NCBI GenBank assembly: GCA_947069175.1
Contig: CAMTDV010000013.1
Coordinates: 12,038,501 to 12,102,500 of the forward strand
Source of the DNA: Scalesia atractyloides
Lineage: Eukaryota > Streptophyta > Magnoliopsida > Asterales > Asteraceae
Length of the DNA: 64,000 nt
Reading direction: 5' to 3'
The notes under the pieces are model-generated. The model saw nothing but the letters and a program-made list of their open reading frames with translations. It had not been told where the DNA came from and made no database searches. The position numbers and the translations under genes were made by a program. This document shows, one piece after another, positions 36,230 to 48,409 of the stretch (within the stretch, counting starts at the first letter, position 1; every line of letters starts with the position of its first letter).

Positions 36230-36238
36230 TTGGTGATC

Positions 36239-38367
36239 AATCGAAATAAAGTCCCGAACAATTAAATATATATAAATTATGTGATTTATATGTTATGTGA
36301 CCTTCACGTGTATTATGTGAACTTTCGTGAAATCGACGTTTACGCATAACTACTTGGATTTGTAATTTTTAATAAAAAGAGGGAATTTTATAAAAAAAAA
36401 AATAAATAGTTTTGGGGAATTATTGTAATTATTCAAATCTTTAATTAAAATAACCCATGGATCAACTAGATAACCCCATGGACACCTTACAACCCATGGG
36501 TCCCCTATATAAAGATTTTAATAAATAAAATAACACAAACCTTACCCCTTCCCTCCCACTTACGACCAATCGCACCTTATACCCATCGCACATCACCACC
36601 ACAAATCCATCTGCATTTAGTTCTTGGAACTTGCAATTGGACGCGCTATTGATTAATTCTCGCTACCACCAACGCATCCAAGTAAGATTCTTGGTTCGTT
36701 TTTTATTAATTTTATGATTTCAAGTTTTAGGTAAAACCCTAGTTCATCCAAATAATGGCTTTGATCAATAGAAATGGTGACTTTAACATTGATTATTAGT
36801 TATTATGTTGATTGCATGATCTTGGTGATGTTATTCGCATAGTGTTTAGAGGTTCTAATAATGGAAACTTTATTGATATTGGTACATATAGGATTGCATG
36901 CTAGATGTATTTGACGATCAATGTTAATTTGTATATGCTAGTTAGGAACGATTTTGGGTGTATTTTTAACTATAAAGTCATAAAAAAATATCTTAAAAGG
37001 AGGGTACTTATGCACTAAAATATGTATAACTGATGCAGATCACCAAGCTAACATAATGATGTCTACTTCCCCCTCTACTGCAAATTACTAGATTCTCTGC
37101 TGTGACAGGTATTAACTTTTCATGTTTTCTATTATATTCATACAAAATTGATCAACATTAGGCAACAGTCTTCTTATCCATTAAGTTTCAAAATGATGTT
37201 AAATGATAACTTTATCCCTTTGCCCCGTCATATGTGTTCATAACCCTTACTCGACCATTCACGCACCACCTCCTCGACACACTACCAACAACCAACACAT
37301 CGTCGTACTCTTACTGGTTCAGAGTCTGTTACATAGTCAGACTTTTTACTGATTCAACACTTACTGGCATAAAAGTTGCCAAACAACCCTTGTTTGATTG
37401 GACTTGAATTTAGTTTCATTGTCGCTTTATGTAGTTGTTGAATATCGTAATTTAATTGAACATACTCACCTAATTGTATATACACAATATACGAGGCCAT
37501 CAATTTGAGTATAAAACGTGAGCCATAGAAGTATCATGTTATAGAATAACAAGATATCGAAATTTTGAAGAGGCACACTAAAAAATTGAACAATAGTTAA
37601 AACGAACAGAGTATCAAATGAACATGTGAAAGATAAGATATTAGCATATTACATGTTTTATGATGTATGCTACGTTTTTCATAACATTAAAGATGTTTTA
37701 TGATGATACACAAGTCAAAAATTTGCACATAATATAATTTTGTGTAAAATATGCATTTAAGGTTTTGTACAGATCTGATACACAAGTGAAAGTAGACGCG
37801 TAATTAACATTTGTGTATCTAATAGCTGATTGAGATATTTTTCTTTACATTGCTATATATAAGTATAATACGCTTAGAAAATAACGATTATGATGTATTT
37901 TCTCAAGATTAATTTCATGAACAGTTACTATTACATTGACTTGTAAAAAAAATAATGCATAAATGTATAAACAAGTGAATAAGAAACGTGTATTGATCCG
38001 TACAAAATAGAGACAAAGTAAATCTCCATAAAATTTTATATGCTATTTTTGAGAATCGAACCAAAGTGTATCTAGTATTTTTTATCATATGACCCTGTCC
38101 TTTGTGTCCGTGGTAACACTAATCTTTTATTTAATTCAATTATAGCGATGCCATTTTATTATTTGTATCTTAGTGCTAATCCAACGTTAATCCAGTCACA
38201 CTATCTTTAATTTATGGTTTTTATACAAATTTATATAACTGTTTTTAAACTGTCAAAGGTTTATAACTTTCTTAGAAGTAAAATTATTAGATATATTAGT
38301 GTAATCATGATTGATTTGGTGAACAAAGCAAATTATAATACACATCAAGCAAGTTAGGAGGTGCGGG
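36239..38367. other. AT-rich region, possible promoter-like sequence
   Basis: CTATATAAAG near 36505 precedes a C-rich leader-like stretch (36540-36690), resembling a promoter or the R-U5 of a retroelement. No ORF follows. The rest is featureless AT-rich DNA. Confidence 0.4.
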
Positions 38368-38404
38368 AATGCACGCTTGTTTGAGTTACTATAATTCAAA
38401 GTGT

Positions 38405-38575
38405 ACGGGCGGAGCCTGTATAATAAGAGGGTTCCAAGGGGGCAACGCCCCCTGGGCGGGGTTCGGGGCAGCGCCTCTGGGAGCAGGGTCCAAGGGATGG
38501 CAGCTCCTGCAGGGCCCAAGGGGCAGAGCCCCTGGCTGGGGTCGAGCTGAGAGTGATTACACTCCTATCTGATCG
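38405..38575 (+). repeat. GC-rich hairpin repeat patch
   Basis: Three imperfect tandem units of about 30-40 bases, each a GGGTCCAAG-like lead followed by a hairpin: GGGGGC-AAC-GCCCCC (38438-38452), GGGGC-AGC-GCCTC (38465-38477), GGGGC-AGA-GCCCC (38520-38532). The composition contrasts sharply with the AT-rich surroundings, suggesting an inserted repeat of unknown class. Confidence 0.7.
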
Positions 38576-38599
38576 TCCGATTTTCTAAAAATTCCCCAA

Positions 38600-40530
38600 A
38601 AAAAATTACCCAAGATTGCATTAATTATATCCAATAAATTGTCAAGCATGTAATAATGTGGTGTAATTTCATATCCATGCAAATGCAAGTTCATCAGATG
38701 ATATTTAAATACAGAAAATTGTTGTTAAAAAGATTAGTTATGTCATTTTGTTAAATTTCAATTAAACTACATAACATAATTATAAGTGCCGACATAAATA
38801 TCAACACTATTCCTTGAGTAATTGTTCTCGTCATGTTTTTGTTTCAACACTGTACTTATTTATTGTAACCATTAGATTATAACAAATGAGTTATTGTGTT
38901 GAAATAAAACGATGACGCTAACATCTATTTTTAAAGAATAATCTTGTCATTTGCGTGGACATTAATAATTAATAATTATGTAATGCGGTTTAATTGTAAT
39001 TAACAGTGTGAGCATAGTTTTGTGTCTCCCCTAGTCTTTTCACTTGACTAGGGGCATATCTTAAAATAATAAGCTGTCTCTAAGACTGGTGGGTATGGTG
39101 GCGTGGAGCGGGATGCAGAGAATTCTTTACTGGCGTGAGAGCTCTTTTGAGAGGTGATGAGGCACCCAATGAATAGTGGGTTGTGTTTGGAGGTTGTTTA
39201 TTAGTGGATTGTTTATTTTTTTATTTTGTTTCTTTAAGTAATAAAAGAAAAGGTGGGGCCCTTCCACACCCCCTCCCATCCCATGTTTTTTGGGGCTTGT
39301 TAGACGTTAGTACAAAGAAGCTTAGTCGATCGTTATAATAGTCGATATTATAATGTATATTTAATGCAAAACATAAGTTGCAATCGAATGGACAAATTTT
39401 GTATAATATCATGCCTGATTCATTACAATATGCTTTTTGACCCATATATGTAACTCACTTCTATAATGCTTTATTCATCGATCTTATCTTTCAAGAGTGA
39501 GATTCCCACAAAGAAAAGTGAGGAGACTTGTACATAAACATATCTTCCATGTACGCATGTAATGCATTTCCTTTATTAGTGAGTAGTGACATTCTTCATC
39601 ATAGAACTTTTATTTATCTAGATTCTACTCAATTATTATATTTTGTATGTGTAAAAACTTTTATATATATTGGAAAGCCGAATTAATAAAAAAACAATTG
39701 TTTTGGTAAAGACAAAATCGTGTATGCTAAAGATATGTTTATGTCTTGACATGATTGCCCCACCTTGGACTTTATAGTTTATATATAGAGACCTTTCAAG
39801 CTTACTTTTCGTGTTTCATGATTGCCCCACCTAACCTATCTCTTTTAATCTCTTCCCCTCCCTATAGCCTCCAAGGCTATTTGGGTGCATGTAGAGTTGT
39901 ATCTATATATGGTGCTAGTTGTATAACACAAAATTGGATTTTAATAAATTAAGTTATGATCCATTTGCTGATAATAATTCGTGATTGCAATGCGATCAGT
40001 AACAATCAGTCCATGTGTAGTGAGCGCTTTCCAGAGGTGAAGGGGGCCTATGGCGCCCCATAGCGCCAGGAACACTCCCCCCCCCTCGGGCGCTATGGGT
40101 TGAGAATTTTGAAGCGCATGATGGTGATAACAGTAGAATGGGGTATCATGTGGGTGAAGGTGAGTTTGGGAATGTGTTTTGTGGGGTATGTGGTTGGGTA
40201 ATGTGGTTATGTTAGGGTTATGGAGGGTTACCACAACACATGACCTCATAACTTTTACTTTCGTTGGTAATTAAGGCCAATCCAACTCTTAACGGAAAAG
40301 AAACTTTGTCCATCTCTAACTTTTAGTTATGACATTTCGCTACACTTTTAACATTCTGATTGGGATAAAAATCAATTAGTTTAGACGGTCCTACTTTAAT
40401 ATAACAATCAAATTGTTTTTAGCGATGAAAATGAAAATTACGAGTATCACTACTCATATTGTAAGTATAAATTATTACTCGTTAGTGAGTCATAGTTTGA
40501 ATTATATAATCCAATTTGCCTAAAAAAGTT
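38600..40530. other. AT-rich region with MITE-like fragments
   Basis: TAAGACTGGTGGGTATGG at 39081 resembles the left end of the MITE at 6571 (TAA then GACTGG), but no matching right end was found. A GC-rich stretch at 40030-40095 (GGCGCCCCATAGCGCC) is another fragment. No genes. Confidence 0.45.
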
Positions 40531-40965
40531 GGGATATTGGATTTAAATAACCCCAACTTTTACCAATTAGCCGATAACCCACTCCCAACTTTCGATTTGT
40601 ACACCAGCACTCCCAACTTTTAACTTACTGGCCGATAACACTTCCTAACTAACTGAACCATAACCCAGTTAGCTTTTGCTGATGTGGCCATTCTTGCTAA
40701 CGTGGCATATGACGTGACAGTTGATGTGACATTTTTTGATGACATGGCATTTTTTTTGATGATATGGTAGCTGATTTGGCAGCTGACATGGCATTCATGA
40801 TGATGTGGCAGCTGACATCAGCTAACTAGATTAGGGTCCAGTTAGTTAGAGAGTGTTATCGGCCAATAAGTTGAAAGTTGAGAGTGTTGATGTACAAATC
40901 AAAAGTTTATAGTGTTTTTTAAAAATAGATGAAAATTTGGGTTATTTAAATTCAATATTTCAAAA
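40531..40965. mobile_element. Foldback (MULE-like) element
   Basis: Almost palindromic: ATTGGATTTAAATAACCC at the left matches the reverse complement of GGGTTATTTAAATTCAAT at the right, and matching continues through TAACTAACTGGACC-type sequence for well over 100 bp. The centre carries imperfect GATGACATGGCA repeats. Non-coding. Confidence 0.75.
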
Positions 40966-42284
40966 AAATTCTATGGTGTTTCAATAAAATAAAAGGGCAT
41001 AAAAATAAAATAGATTATATGTTAGAAGCTCAGCCAATAGCGTAGGATCTCTACATAGATAATATAGCATTTTGTATAGAGTTTGAATGTGATTGCTAGG
41101 ATTATAGGATGCACGTTACTGGAAAAAGTTATAAATTATAATTTGAAGACTAGTTAAAATATTGAATTTTTTTCCTTTTTTAGCTATGTTATTTAAAGCT
41201 TTTAAAAGTTGCATATGTTTTTATATTATTTTTATGCTTGAAATGACTGTAAAGTAGCTTGATTTCTAATAATTTTAGCCATACAATATCAACTGTTCGC
41301 AAGTCAAAGTGTTCCAGTGATAATAAAGTTTTGGGCTAGATTCATACGATGAGTCATTGAGCATGTCCAAGTGTTCGATCCAGTGATAGTAAAGTTCACG
41401 ATATGATAACATAGTTAAAAGATTTCTTAAACGAGTTCAATTATCATATGTCGTTAATAAAAGAAATGTTATATGTTTAAACATATATTTTAGTAAACTA
41501 TGTGACCTTTGATATAAGAAAAAAAAACATAAAAAATTTTAGGGCTCGCTATTCTAACAAAGGAAATTCTTGACTTTGTTGATTCATTAGTCTAAATTTA
41601 ATTTTTAATTGAGGTTTTAAATATATTCTTACTTTTATTTATGTAAATATTATTTATCTTACGGTAATAAAAAGAATTAGATTTTAATATACAGTTGTAA
41701 TAAAATCAACTAATTCGCGTTTTAAACAAAAGTATTTATTTATTTATTTATTTCATTTATTTAATAAATTTAATAAATATAATTACTAACTTTTATTAAT
41801 AGTGATTTACAATTTTACAAACATAAAATACAACCATGCTTCTAATTTTGTGAAGAGAATAGTAATGAATATTGTCTTTTACGTCATAATTTCGTTTACA
41901 CCCTCTTAATAAAATATATTTTTGTCTTTTATCAAATTTACACTACAATCTTTTAATAAAATTATCGATACCATGTGCACTTTAAGCTGTAAAGGTTATC
42001 AACGATATCTAGGTTTCATTTTCTTTATACAAAGTTACACATGTTACACAACCTCTTTTTGTTGCTATATCGTGTGTTGATACTGTATTGATATTGTACT
42101 AAAACGAACTATTACAATAACGCACGATGTTAGATTATTGTTGTTTTTGAAGTTTGAAAACATCAACCTTGTCACAAAGATATTGAAATCAATAGTATAA
42201 CATTCTCATTTCTCAAAGGTAAAAGGTACCTATGCTTTGATGATAATCCTTGTCGGCGATGGTTCACCACTTACCTTGAAGTAG
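40966..42284. other. AT-rich region, nothing recognised
   Basis: No genes or defined repeats seen. Confidence 0.5.
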
Positions 42285-42292
42285 TAGTAGTA

Positions 42293-42364
<72 letters not shown>

Positions 42365-42369
42365 TTAAT

Positions 42370-42421
<52 letters not shown>
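42285..42421 (+). repeat. Trinucleotide microsatellite (TAA)n
   Basis: Starts as GTA repeats, then about 40 TAA units with a few ATT interruptions near 42362. Confidence 0.95.
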
Positions 42422-43436
42422 TCTATACTATTATCATCATTCTAAAATATTTTCTAATATTATTAGCGTATTTTTACATACAAAGTAAAATAAAGACACA
42501 TTAATTTGTTCTTCTTGCTATTAGACAAATCGAACTTAATGTCCAATATATTGCAATTTGTCATACTTAATGTCCAATGTATTGCAATTTGTCATACTAC
42601 GGTATAGATTGACACTGGACGGTTGAATAATGGGTTTAAAACATAAAAAGAACTTTTTTAACAGTAACTCCTAGAATTTTTAAAATAAATACACCAACAC
42701 ATACACTCCAACACATACACTCGATATGCCTATTTTCTTTAGCGGGTTGGATAACAAAAAAAAGTATGCTGAGCCACGGCAACAGTAAGCCATTTTATCT
42801 AGAAAGACATGAACTATTTAGTGTCTAAGCTGAATAGATGGTATGTTATTGTTTTCCTGTAATGTCGGTAGGACAATGCCCACTTTATACATGTAATCGA
42901 TGGCGTTAAACCTATTAAGTGTAAATAGGCTCGCATTGGGCAAGCCTATTAAGGTTACATATATGAGTTCACTCAACATGTTTCTTCGAACCCATTTGCT
43001 AGTGACAACACCATCACTTGGATCTCATCTTTCTTGCTCTTTATAAAGAAGTATCTCCTTTCTTCATGCCTTCATTGCAAGTCTTTGACACCACCATGTC
43101 GTTCTTGTTTGTGCTAATGACTACACCCTGCCTTCCTTGTATGGCTATATACTGTGAATATGTTTGCATACATGTTTGCTTATATAGATTATTGACTTGG
43201 GTGTTAGAGAGTGTTTCTGGGGCTCGTGAATGCTATATAAGGACTGACCAACGATCAAAGCCTGACCCAGATTCAGATTCAACAACACTTACCTTTGACA
43301 AAAACTATTTTGTAACTCTAAAATTAATATTTTGTAACACAGTCTTAATAGTTAATCAAACTTTTTTGAAATTTATAGAGTAAATTCGCAAATATTTTAT
43401 GTGTCAAGGTCAAATTTGATTATTATTATTATTATT
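42422..43436. other. Region without recognised features
   Basis: A 121-codon ORF at 43018-43383 has no recognisable domain and is probably chance. AT-rich otherwise. Confidence 0.45.
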
Positions 43437-43813
43437 TTCAGTTAAATGCAATTTTAGTCCATGTGGTTTGGGTATTTTGCCAGTTTAGTCCAAATGTTTT
43501 ATTTTTCGCCCGTGGGTCCAAAAAGGTTTCACCATTGCTATTTTAGTCCACTGGATTAACTTCATCTATTATTTCTGTTAACAAGATTGGCAATTCGGTC
43601 ATTTTATATGGCCGAATTGCCCTTCTAGTTAACAGAATTACATATAAAATGACCGAATTGCGCTTCTCGTTAACAGAAAAAATGGATGAAGTTAACCCAA
43701 TGCACTAAAATGGCAACGGTGAAACATTTTTGGACCCACATGCGAAAAATGAAACCGGTGAACTAAACTGACAAAATAACTAAAACCACATAGACAAATG
43801 GCATTTAACTCTA
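43437..43813. mobile_element. Foldback (MULE-like MITE) element
   Basis: Left end AGTTAAATGCAATTTTAGTC mirrors the right end (reverse complement AGTTAAATGCCATTTGTCTA). Inverted matching continues through GTCCAAATG/CATTTTTGGAC-type blocks to a central palindrome near 43600-43690 (GACCGAATTG and its inverse). Flanks are ATT-rich, so the duplication is ambiguous. Confidence 0.8.
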
Positions 43814-43869
43814 TTATTATTACTTTTTTAAATTTACACACGTGGTTTTAGTTGCTTACTCAAACGTTT

Positions 43870-44050
43870 AGTGCAGGTGTCCGTTATACCTGCGGGTTTC
43901 TGGTATACCTGTTGGATATCAGGTATACATGTTGGCTATACCCGTACCTGGCCCCTTACCCGTTGAGTATTTGCGGGCATATACTTGTCGGGCATTGGCT
44001 ATACCTGTGGGTGTCGAGTATCGGCTATACCTGCACGTGTCGGGTATACC
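43870..44050 (+). repeat. Minisatellite of GGCTATACCTG-type units
   Basis: Imperfect units of GGCTATACCTGTGGGTGTC and GGGTATACC. The style resembles subterminal repeats of hAT elements (compare 1081-1470), but no ends were found. Confidence 0.5.
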
Positions 44051-44069
44051 AGTTAGTGTTTTAAAAAAA

Positions 44070-45256
44070 TACTCATTGGAATTTTCATGTATATATATTT
44101 TTATTTTTCTCATGTTTGTTGTACTTATTTATTCTTTTTGTTTTAATTTCAAAGACCGATTTGTTAAGGACTTGGGCTTTTAAATACACTATAGAAGTAA
44201 CCCTTATCGTGGGTTTGAACATTGCATCTGGGCTTTAGCCCAGTCCACTAAAGCCCCTCAGGATCTGCCCAACAACCTTCCATAGTTCATATTTGTAAAA
44301 TCTAGAGAAAGGACATCCTCTTCTTCAACTCCTTAATTTATTCCGAAGAAAAACCAATAATAAATTACAAAACTGGTCAAATTCTCTACAAATTATGTTA
44401 GCATATGCAATTAGGGTGGTAATTTCCAACACCACATGAAGATAATCAAATTTTGAGTTGTTAGATCTAACCCAAACGGGTGGTGTTTATGTTAAGTTGT
44501 TTAATCCGCAAACCCGCAAACCCTTTTTTGACCATTTGTTAGTTTTTACGGCCTTCAAACCTGATTAATACATTTATAGCTTGATTATTACTGCCAACCT
44601 GTTTGACACATTCAGATGTTAAATGGGTTGTGTTCGTGTTACACGATTTTAAGTGTGTTAGGATTGATTTTATTTACACGGATAAAATTGTATTCGGGAT
44701 TAACAATTCAACCTGCCAACGTAAAACCCCTCAACCCTACATGATTGAGACCTAGAAATGCTATATATTCCGAGTATTCAATGTGATTTTTTTCTTATTT
44801 ATGATAACTCTAAAAATATCAAAAAGCCTAAAACCAGTGGTTTCACTGGCCTTAATTTGTTCCAACAAAAATCCCACTTGCTTTCTTTTATCATATTTTT
44901 TTCTCAAACAATACAATATGTGTTTTTCAAGCAATACATCTTTGTTAAAACACGCGAATCAAGTTGTCAAAATGCATTCATCTCAATGTTCATTGAATTT
45001 TAAATTGTCCTTTTAAATGTCGTTTAGTGTAAAAAATAGAATTAAAAGATTGTCCTTTCCACAATTGATTATTTACTAAAATACTCTGCATATGTTTATT
45101 TTGTGGTAAGGATTTAACTATTACTTGAAGAGAGGTTATATTGTGGATCCAAACTGCAATAAAATAAAAACATTAATATTAAAATTGTAAGATATTTGAA
45201 TTTTATAAATAATATCAATAACCACTAAATCACATATCAAAACCACAATTTACTCA
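44070..45256. other. AT-rich region, possible decayed transposon
   Basis: Bases about 44465-44735 contain ACCCGTTT-like and AACGGGTGG motifs of transposon type, without clear ends. No genes. Confidence 0.4.
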
Positions 45257-45546
45257 AAAAGAAATAAGTAAATTGCACAAAACGTCCTTTAAGTTTCACC
45301 AATCTTGCTGGTTTCAGCCTTAATCTTTAAAAGTTGCCAAAACCAGCCTTTAAGATTAATTTTGTTGCAGGTTTCATCCTTTATCACTAACCCAGTTATT
45401 AATCCATGTTAAATGGCCTCACATGCATAGCATGTGAGGGTAAAACCGTCTTTTCATCTCTCTCTCTCCACTTCCTTAAAGCAGTTGACTTAAACCTATC
45501 AGAAACAATCCCAACACACTGCTGCAAATTACTCCCACATATCTCC

Positions 45547-45801
45547 CTAATTGTCTCGCTTCAGACTCGATTGAAAGAACATCGCGTCACGAATCCTCGC
45601 TTCAGACTCGATTCTCGCCTCTTTATACTTCGAATTCAGCCGTTCTCCGGCTAAATCCATTCGGTCCACCGATGGCAGCCCGATTTTATTCAAAGATTCG
45701 TTATCATGAACACGGAGATCGTTGCGGAACCAGACGACAGAGACACGGCGGAGGGCGGCGGCACCGGATGGGTCGGAGGGGACACAATGCCACGCAGCCA
45801 A
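45547..45801 (-). pseudogene. Cryptochrome-DASH-like gene fragment in the Pack-MULE
   Basis: The minus-strand ORF contains VSVVWFRNDLRVHDNESLNK (about 45690-45755), the N-terminal signature of the photolyase/cryptochrome family, in the DASH form (WFRNDLRVxDNE). Only this short piece matches. The remaining residues on both sides do not look like a photolyase, so the fragment is roughly an exon or less. No FAD-binding domain is present, so it is not functional as a photoreceptor. Confidence 0.7.
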
Positions 45802-45855
45802 TCAGTTTCCATGAAGTTTCTGAGACGACACTTTTTGTAAAAAGAAAAACTAGAA

Positions 45856-46083
45856 TCAATTTATTGGGTTACCGTAGGTTGAACCTGTAAGCAATCCACC
45901 ACCACCGGATGATGCAAAAACATCGGGTGTGTCCAGCAGCGGCGAGGATGAAGAACCACCGACGTTCCTCCCACTCCCGGTAGCGCCCAGGTGAAGTTCC
46001 CAGAAATTGGGGAAGCTATCTCTTGTTTCTACTCCTTGGTCATAGAGAACCCCTTTCAAATCTCTTCTACCAAATTCGAATAT
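45856..46083 (-). pseudogene. Unidentified coding-like fragment in the Pack-MULE
   Basis: Open minus-strand stretch with RDLKGVLYDQGVETRDSFPN and a Ser/Gly-rich tail ending at a donor-like AG/GTTC. Composition and codon pattern look exon-like, but I do not recognise the parent gene. Beyond it (46085-46520) is leader-like, CT-rich sequence. Confidence 0.35.
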
Positions 46084-46750
46084 AGGGTTGAAGAAGATAA
46101 AAGATCTGAGAAGATGTACCAGTCTGTGTATAGATAGATGGTGGGGTCTCTGAAATTCTCTTTAACACATAAGAGATTTTGCAGACAGCTACGACAATAG
46201 ATATAGAGAGAGAAACCAGAGAGAGACACAACACAATTACTGCTCTGAAACAAAGATTTGCAGGGAACACTGCTATAAACTCCCAAGACATCAAATGGAA
46301 AAAATTGGATTCTTGACTTTTCTGAGCCAGAAAAAGAAGATTGGTGATCTTATCTTGATGGTGTGTGTAGGTGTTAACACAACACTTGAAGGAACAAGAA
46401 GATACTGATGATGATGATGGTGATTATCACAACCACCTTGGGCTTGTGGTTGCTTAAATCTTGTGTGTTGAGTTCTTGGAAAATGGAAAATGAGAGGTGG
46501 GTTTTGGGTTCTCTCTCCAGTAATCACACCAGGAAGTGGAGAGAGAGAGATGAAAAGACGGTTTTACCCTCACATGCTATGCATGTGAGGCCATTTAACA
46601 TGGATTAGTAACTGGGTTAGTGATAAAGGATGAAACCTGCTACAAAATTAATCTTAAAGGCTGGTTTTGGCAACTTTTAAAGATTAAGGCTGAAACCAGC
46701 AAGATTGGTGAAACTTAAAGGACGTTTTGTGCAATTTACTCAAAAGAAAT

Positions 46751-47100
46751 TACACCCTATTTGAGTTTAGTTCTACCAAAACTTGACTCAAATATTTTCA
46801 AGTTTTACTAATGTTTAAATACATTTAAATGAAGATAAACTTAAACTTTCTTTATTAGCATGTTGTTATACATATTTTTAAGTTAGGGATTTAGTTCGAG
46901 TTTATTTTATCGAGCATAATTTTAACAGATGTTTGACTTATTCAAGCTCTAGAACGTATCGCAAAGTTTTTGTCGAGTCTATATCGACAAGCTATCAATT
47001 GTGGTGTAAATTCTTACCAAACTTTTTGTCTAAAATATAAATGTTGTGGGGAAAAACGTGAAATCATATGTAAGCAAGCATATATAATAAAAGAAAAACA
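46751..47100. other. AT-rich spacer, nothing recognised
   Basis: Lies between the Pack-MULE and the AT-rich repeat copy at 47101. No genes or defined repeats seen. Confidence 0.5.
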
Positions 47101-47871
47101 CTTATAAACATTTGTCATCATATTACTCAACGTATTATGGATAATTATATTTTAATTTAATCTCTTCTAATTAATTATAAATAACTTTCTACTAAATATT
47201 ATTTAGTTTAATATTTTATGTATAATTATTGTTTAGTTTAATCTCTTTTAGTTAATTATAGATAACTCTCATACTAAATATTATTTTATTTAATCTCTTC
47301 TACTTAATTATAGACAATAATAATTAGTTTAAATTTAATATATACTTCTCATTTATAATATTATTTATTTGATTTTCTATATCATATGATAGACATCTAC
47401 TTTTTATTTGTAATATACAAATTTACTCTTATTCTTTCTGATGATGTAATTATCTCTAATAAATTTTAAACTTTAACTATAGTATATATAATGCTAGACA
47501 TAAAATCGAAAAAAACATTTTGGATGGCATAAATAACTTAAGACATAATATAATTATATGTACAATATGCACTTTTTAATAAATAATACCAAACAAAATT
47601 ACAAATATAAAATCATTGATTTTACTAATAATAACAAAGTCTTAGTTTTTTAAATTAGATTTATTACGGGTTTTTAAATACAATTTATATTTATGACTCA
47701 AATGGCTGCTTATTTGCTTCTTGAATAACATGTTTGACCACTGTATCTTCTTTTTAATAATAATCTCCTCAATCACCATATCTATCGCGTACCGAGTATA
47801 TCCATTAGTTTTTTTAAATATAATTTTCTTATTATTTGGAATATAAAATCATATTTATTCAAGTCATGTAA
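47101..47871 (+). repeat. AT-rich repeat, copy A (target of the gypsy insertion)
   Basis: Parallel to 56740-57530 over about 0.75 kb: the same series of TTAGTTTAAT/CTAATTAATTAT blocks, CTTTTTATTTGTAATATAC, and TTCTTTCTGATGATGTAATT. The retrotransposon split this copy; its end continues at 56530-56640. Confidence 0.8.
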
Positions 47872-48045
47872 TGTAACATCCGTCAAAAACCGAGTTAAGC
47901 AAACCCGCTTTGTTTATTAACCGAACATCCAATTAAAAATTTCGTTGCGTATTTATGACGTATTTTAATTTTAAACGATATATAATTAATAAACAATTTA
48001 GAATTTATAAACTATATTTGTTAAAGAGTAAAAATAAAATAATTA

Positions 48046-48136
48046 AAAAGAAAAACAGGCTGCCGGGATTCGAACCCGGGTCAGCCGGGTGGAACATCAA
48101 AGACTTAACTCGCACACATCCAACCACTCCGCCACT
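48046..48136 (-). other. tRNA-like module A (antisense, U3), 5' LTR
   Basis: Minus strand: A box TGGCGGAGTGG (48134-48124), B box GGTTCGAATCC (48076-48066) inside a perfect T-arm (CCGGG, TTCGAAT loop, CCCGG), and T5 at 48055-48051. No matching acceptor stem, so it is not a normal tRNA gene. Confidence 0.8.
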
Positions 48137-48401
48137 TGTGTTATTTGATAATATATCGAAACAATTAATACATATAACAAAACTCGAAATCAAATCCAGT
48201 CAACAGCGCGCCCATTTCGCAGTCGCCGGAAAATCCGACGATTTCGCCAATTATCGACGGTTTCTTTTGACTTAACGTACGTATTAACGTCGTCATCGGT
48301 TATAACCGATGTCTAGTTCCGCGACATCAGTCATAACCGCCGGAGAAAGGCTGACCAATGAATCGAGACTAGAAACAGACCCAATTCAACTTGATTCTTC
48401 C

Positions 48402-48409
48402 CTATAAAT
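48402..48409 (+). promoter_or_regulatory. TATA box of the 5' LTR
   Basis: CTATAAAT, conserved at the same place in the 3' LTR (54388-54395) and as CTATAAATAG in the second element (60100-60109). It marks the U3/R side, so tRNA-like modules B-D lie in the transcribed leader. Confidence 0.65.

Larger units (their letters stand above)
45266..46741. mobile_element. Pack-MULE-like element with captured gene fragments
   Basis: Terminal inverted repeats of about 205 bp (45266-45475 against 46535-46741; shared GTAAATTGCACAAAACGTCC) flanked by a perfect 9-bp duplication AAAAGAAAT (45257-45265 and 46742-46750), the hallmark of Mutator-like elements. It has no transposase. The interior is GC-richer and carries a cryptochrome-DASH-like coding fragment plus a second coding-looking stretch, so it fits the Pack-MULE definition. 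Confidence 0.9.

Noticed and set aside
42285..42421. Regular repeat resembling a CRISPR-like array
   Set aside because: Simple (TAA)n microsatellite with no spacers; plant nuclear DNA.
43018..43383. 121-codon ORF as a hypothetical gene
   Set aside because: No domain, no splice or promoter support, and composition like surrounding non-coding DNA.
46291..46608. ORFs on both strands near the right TIR of the Pack-MULE
   Set aside because: Low-complexity His/Ser-rich or TIR-derived translations without a recognisable domain.
48046..48136. Genuine tRNA gene
   Set aside because: A and B boxes and T-arm are good, but no 7-bp acceptor stem and no proper anticodon arm can be formed.
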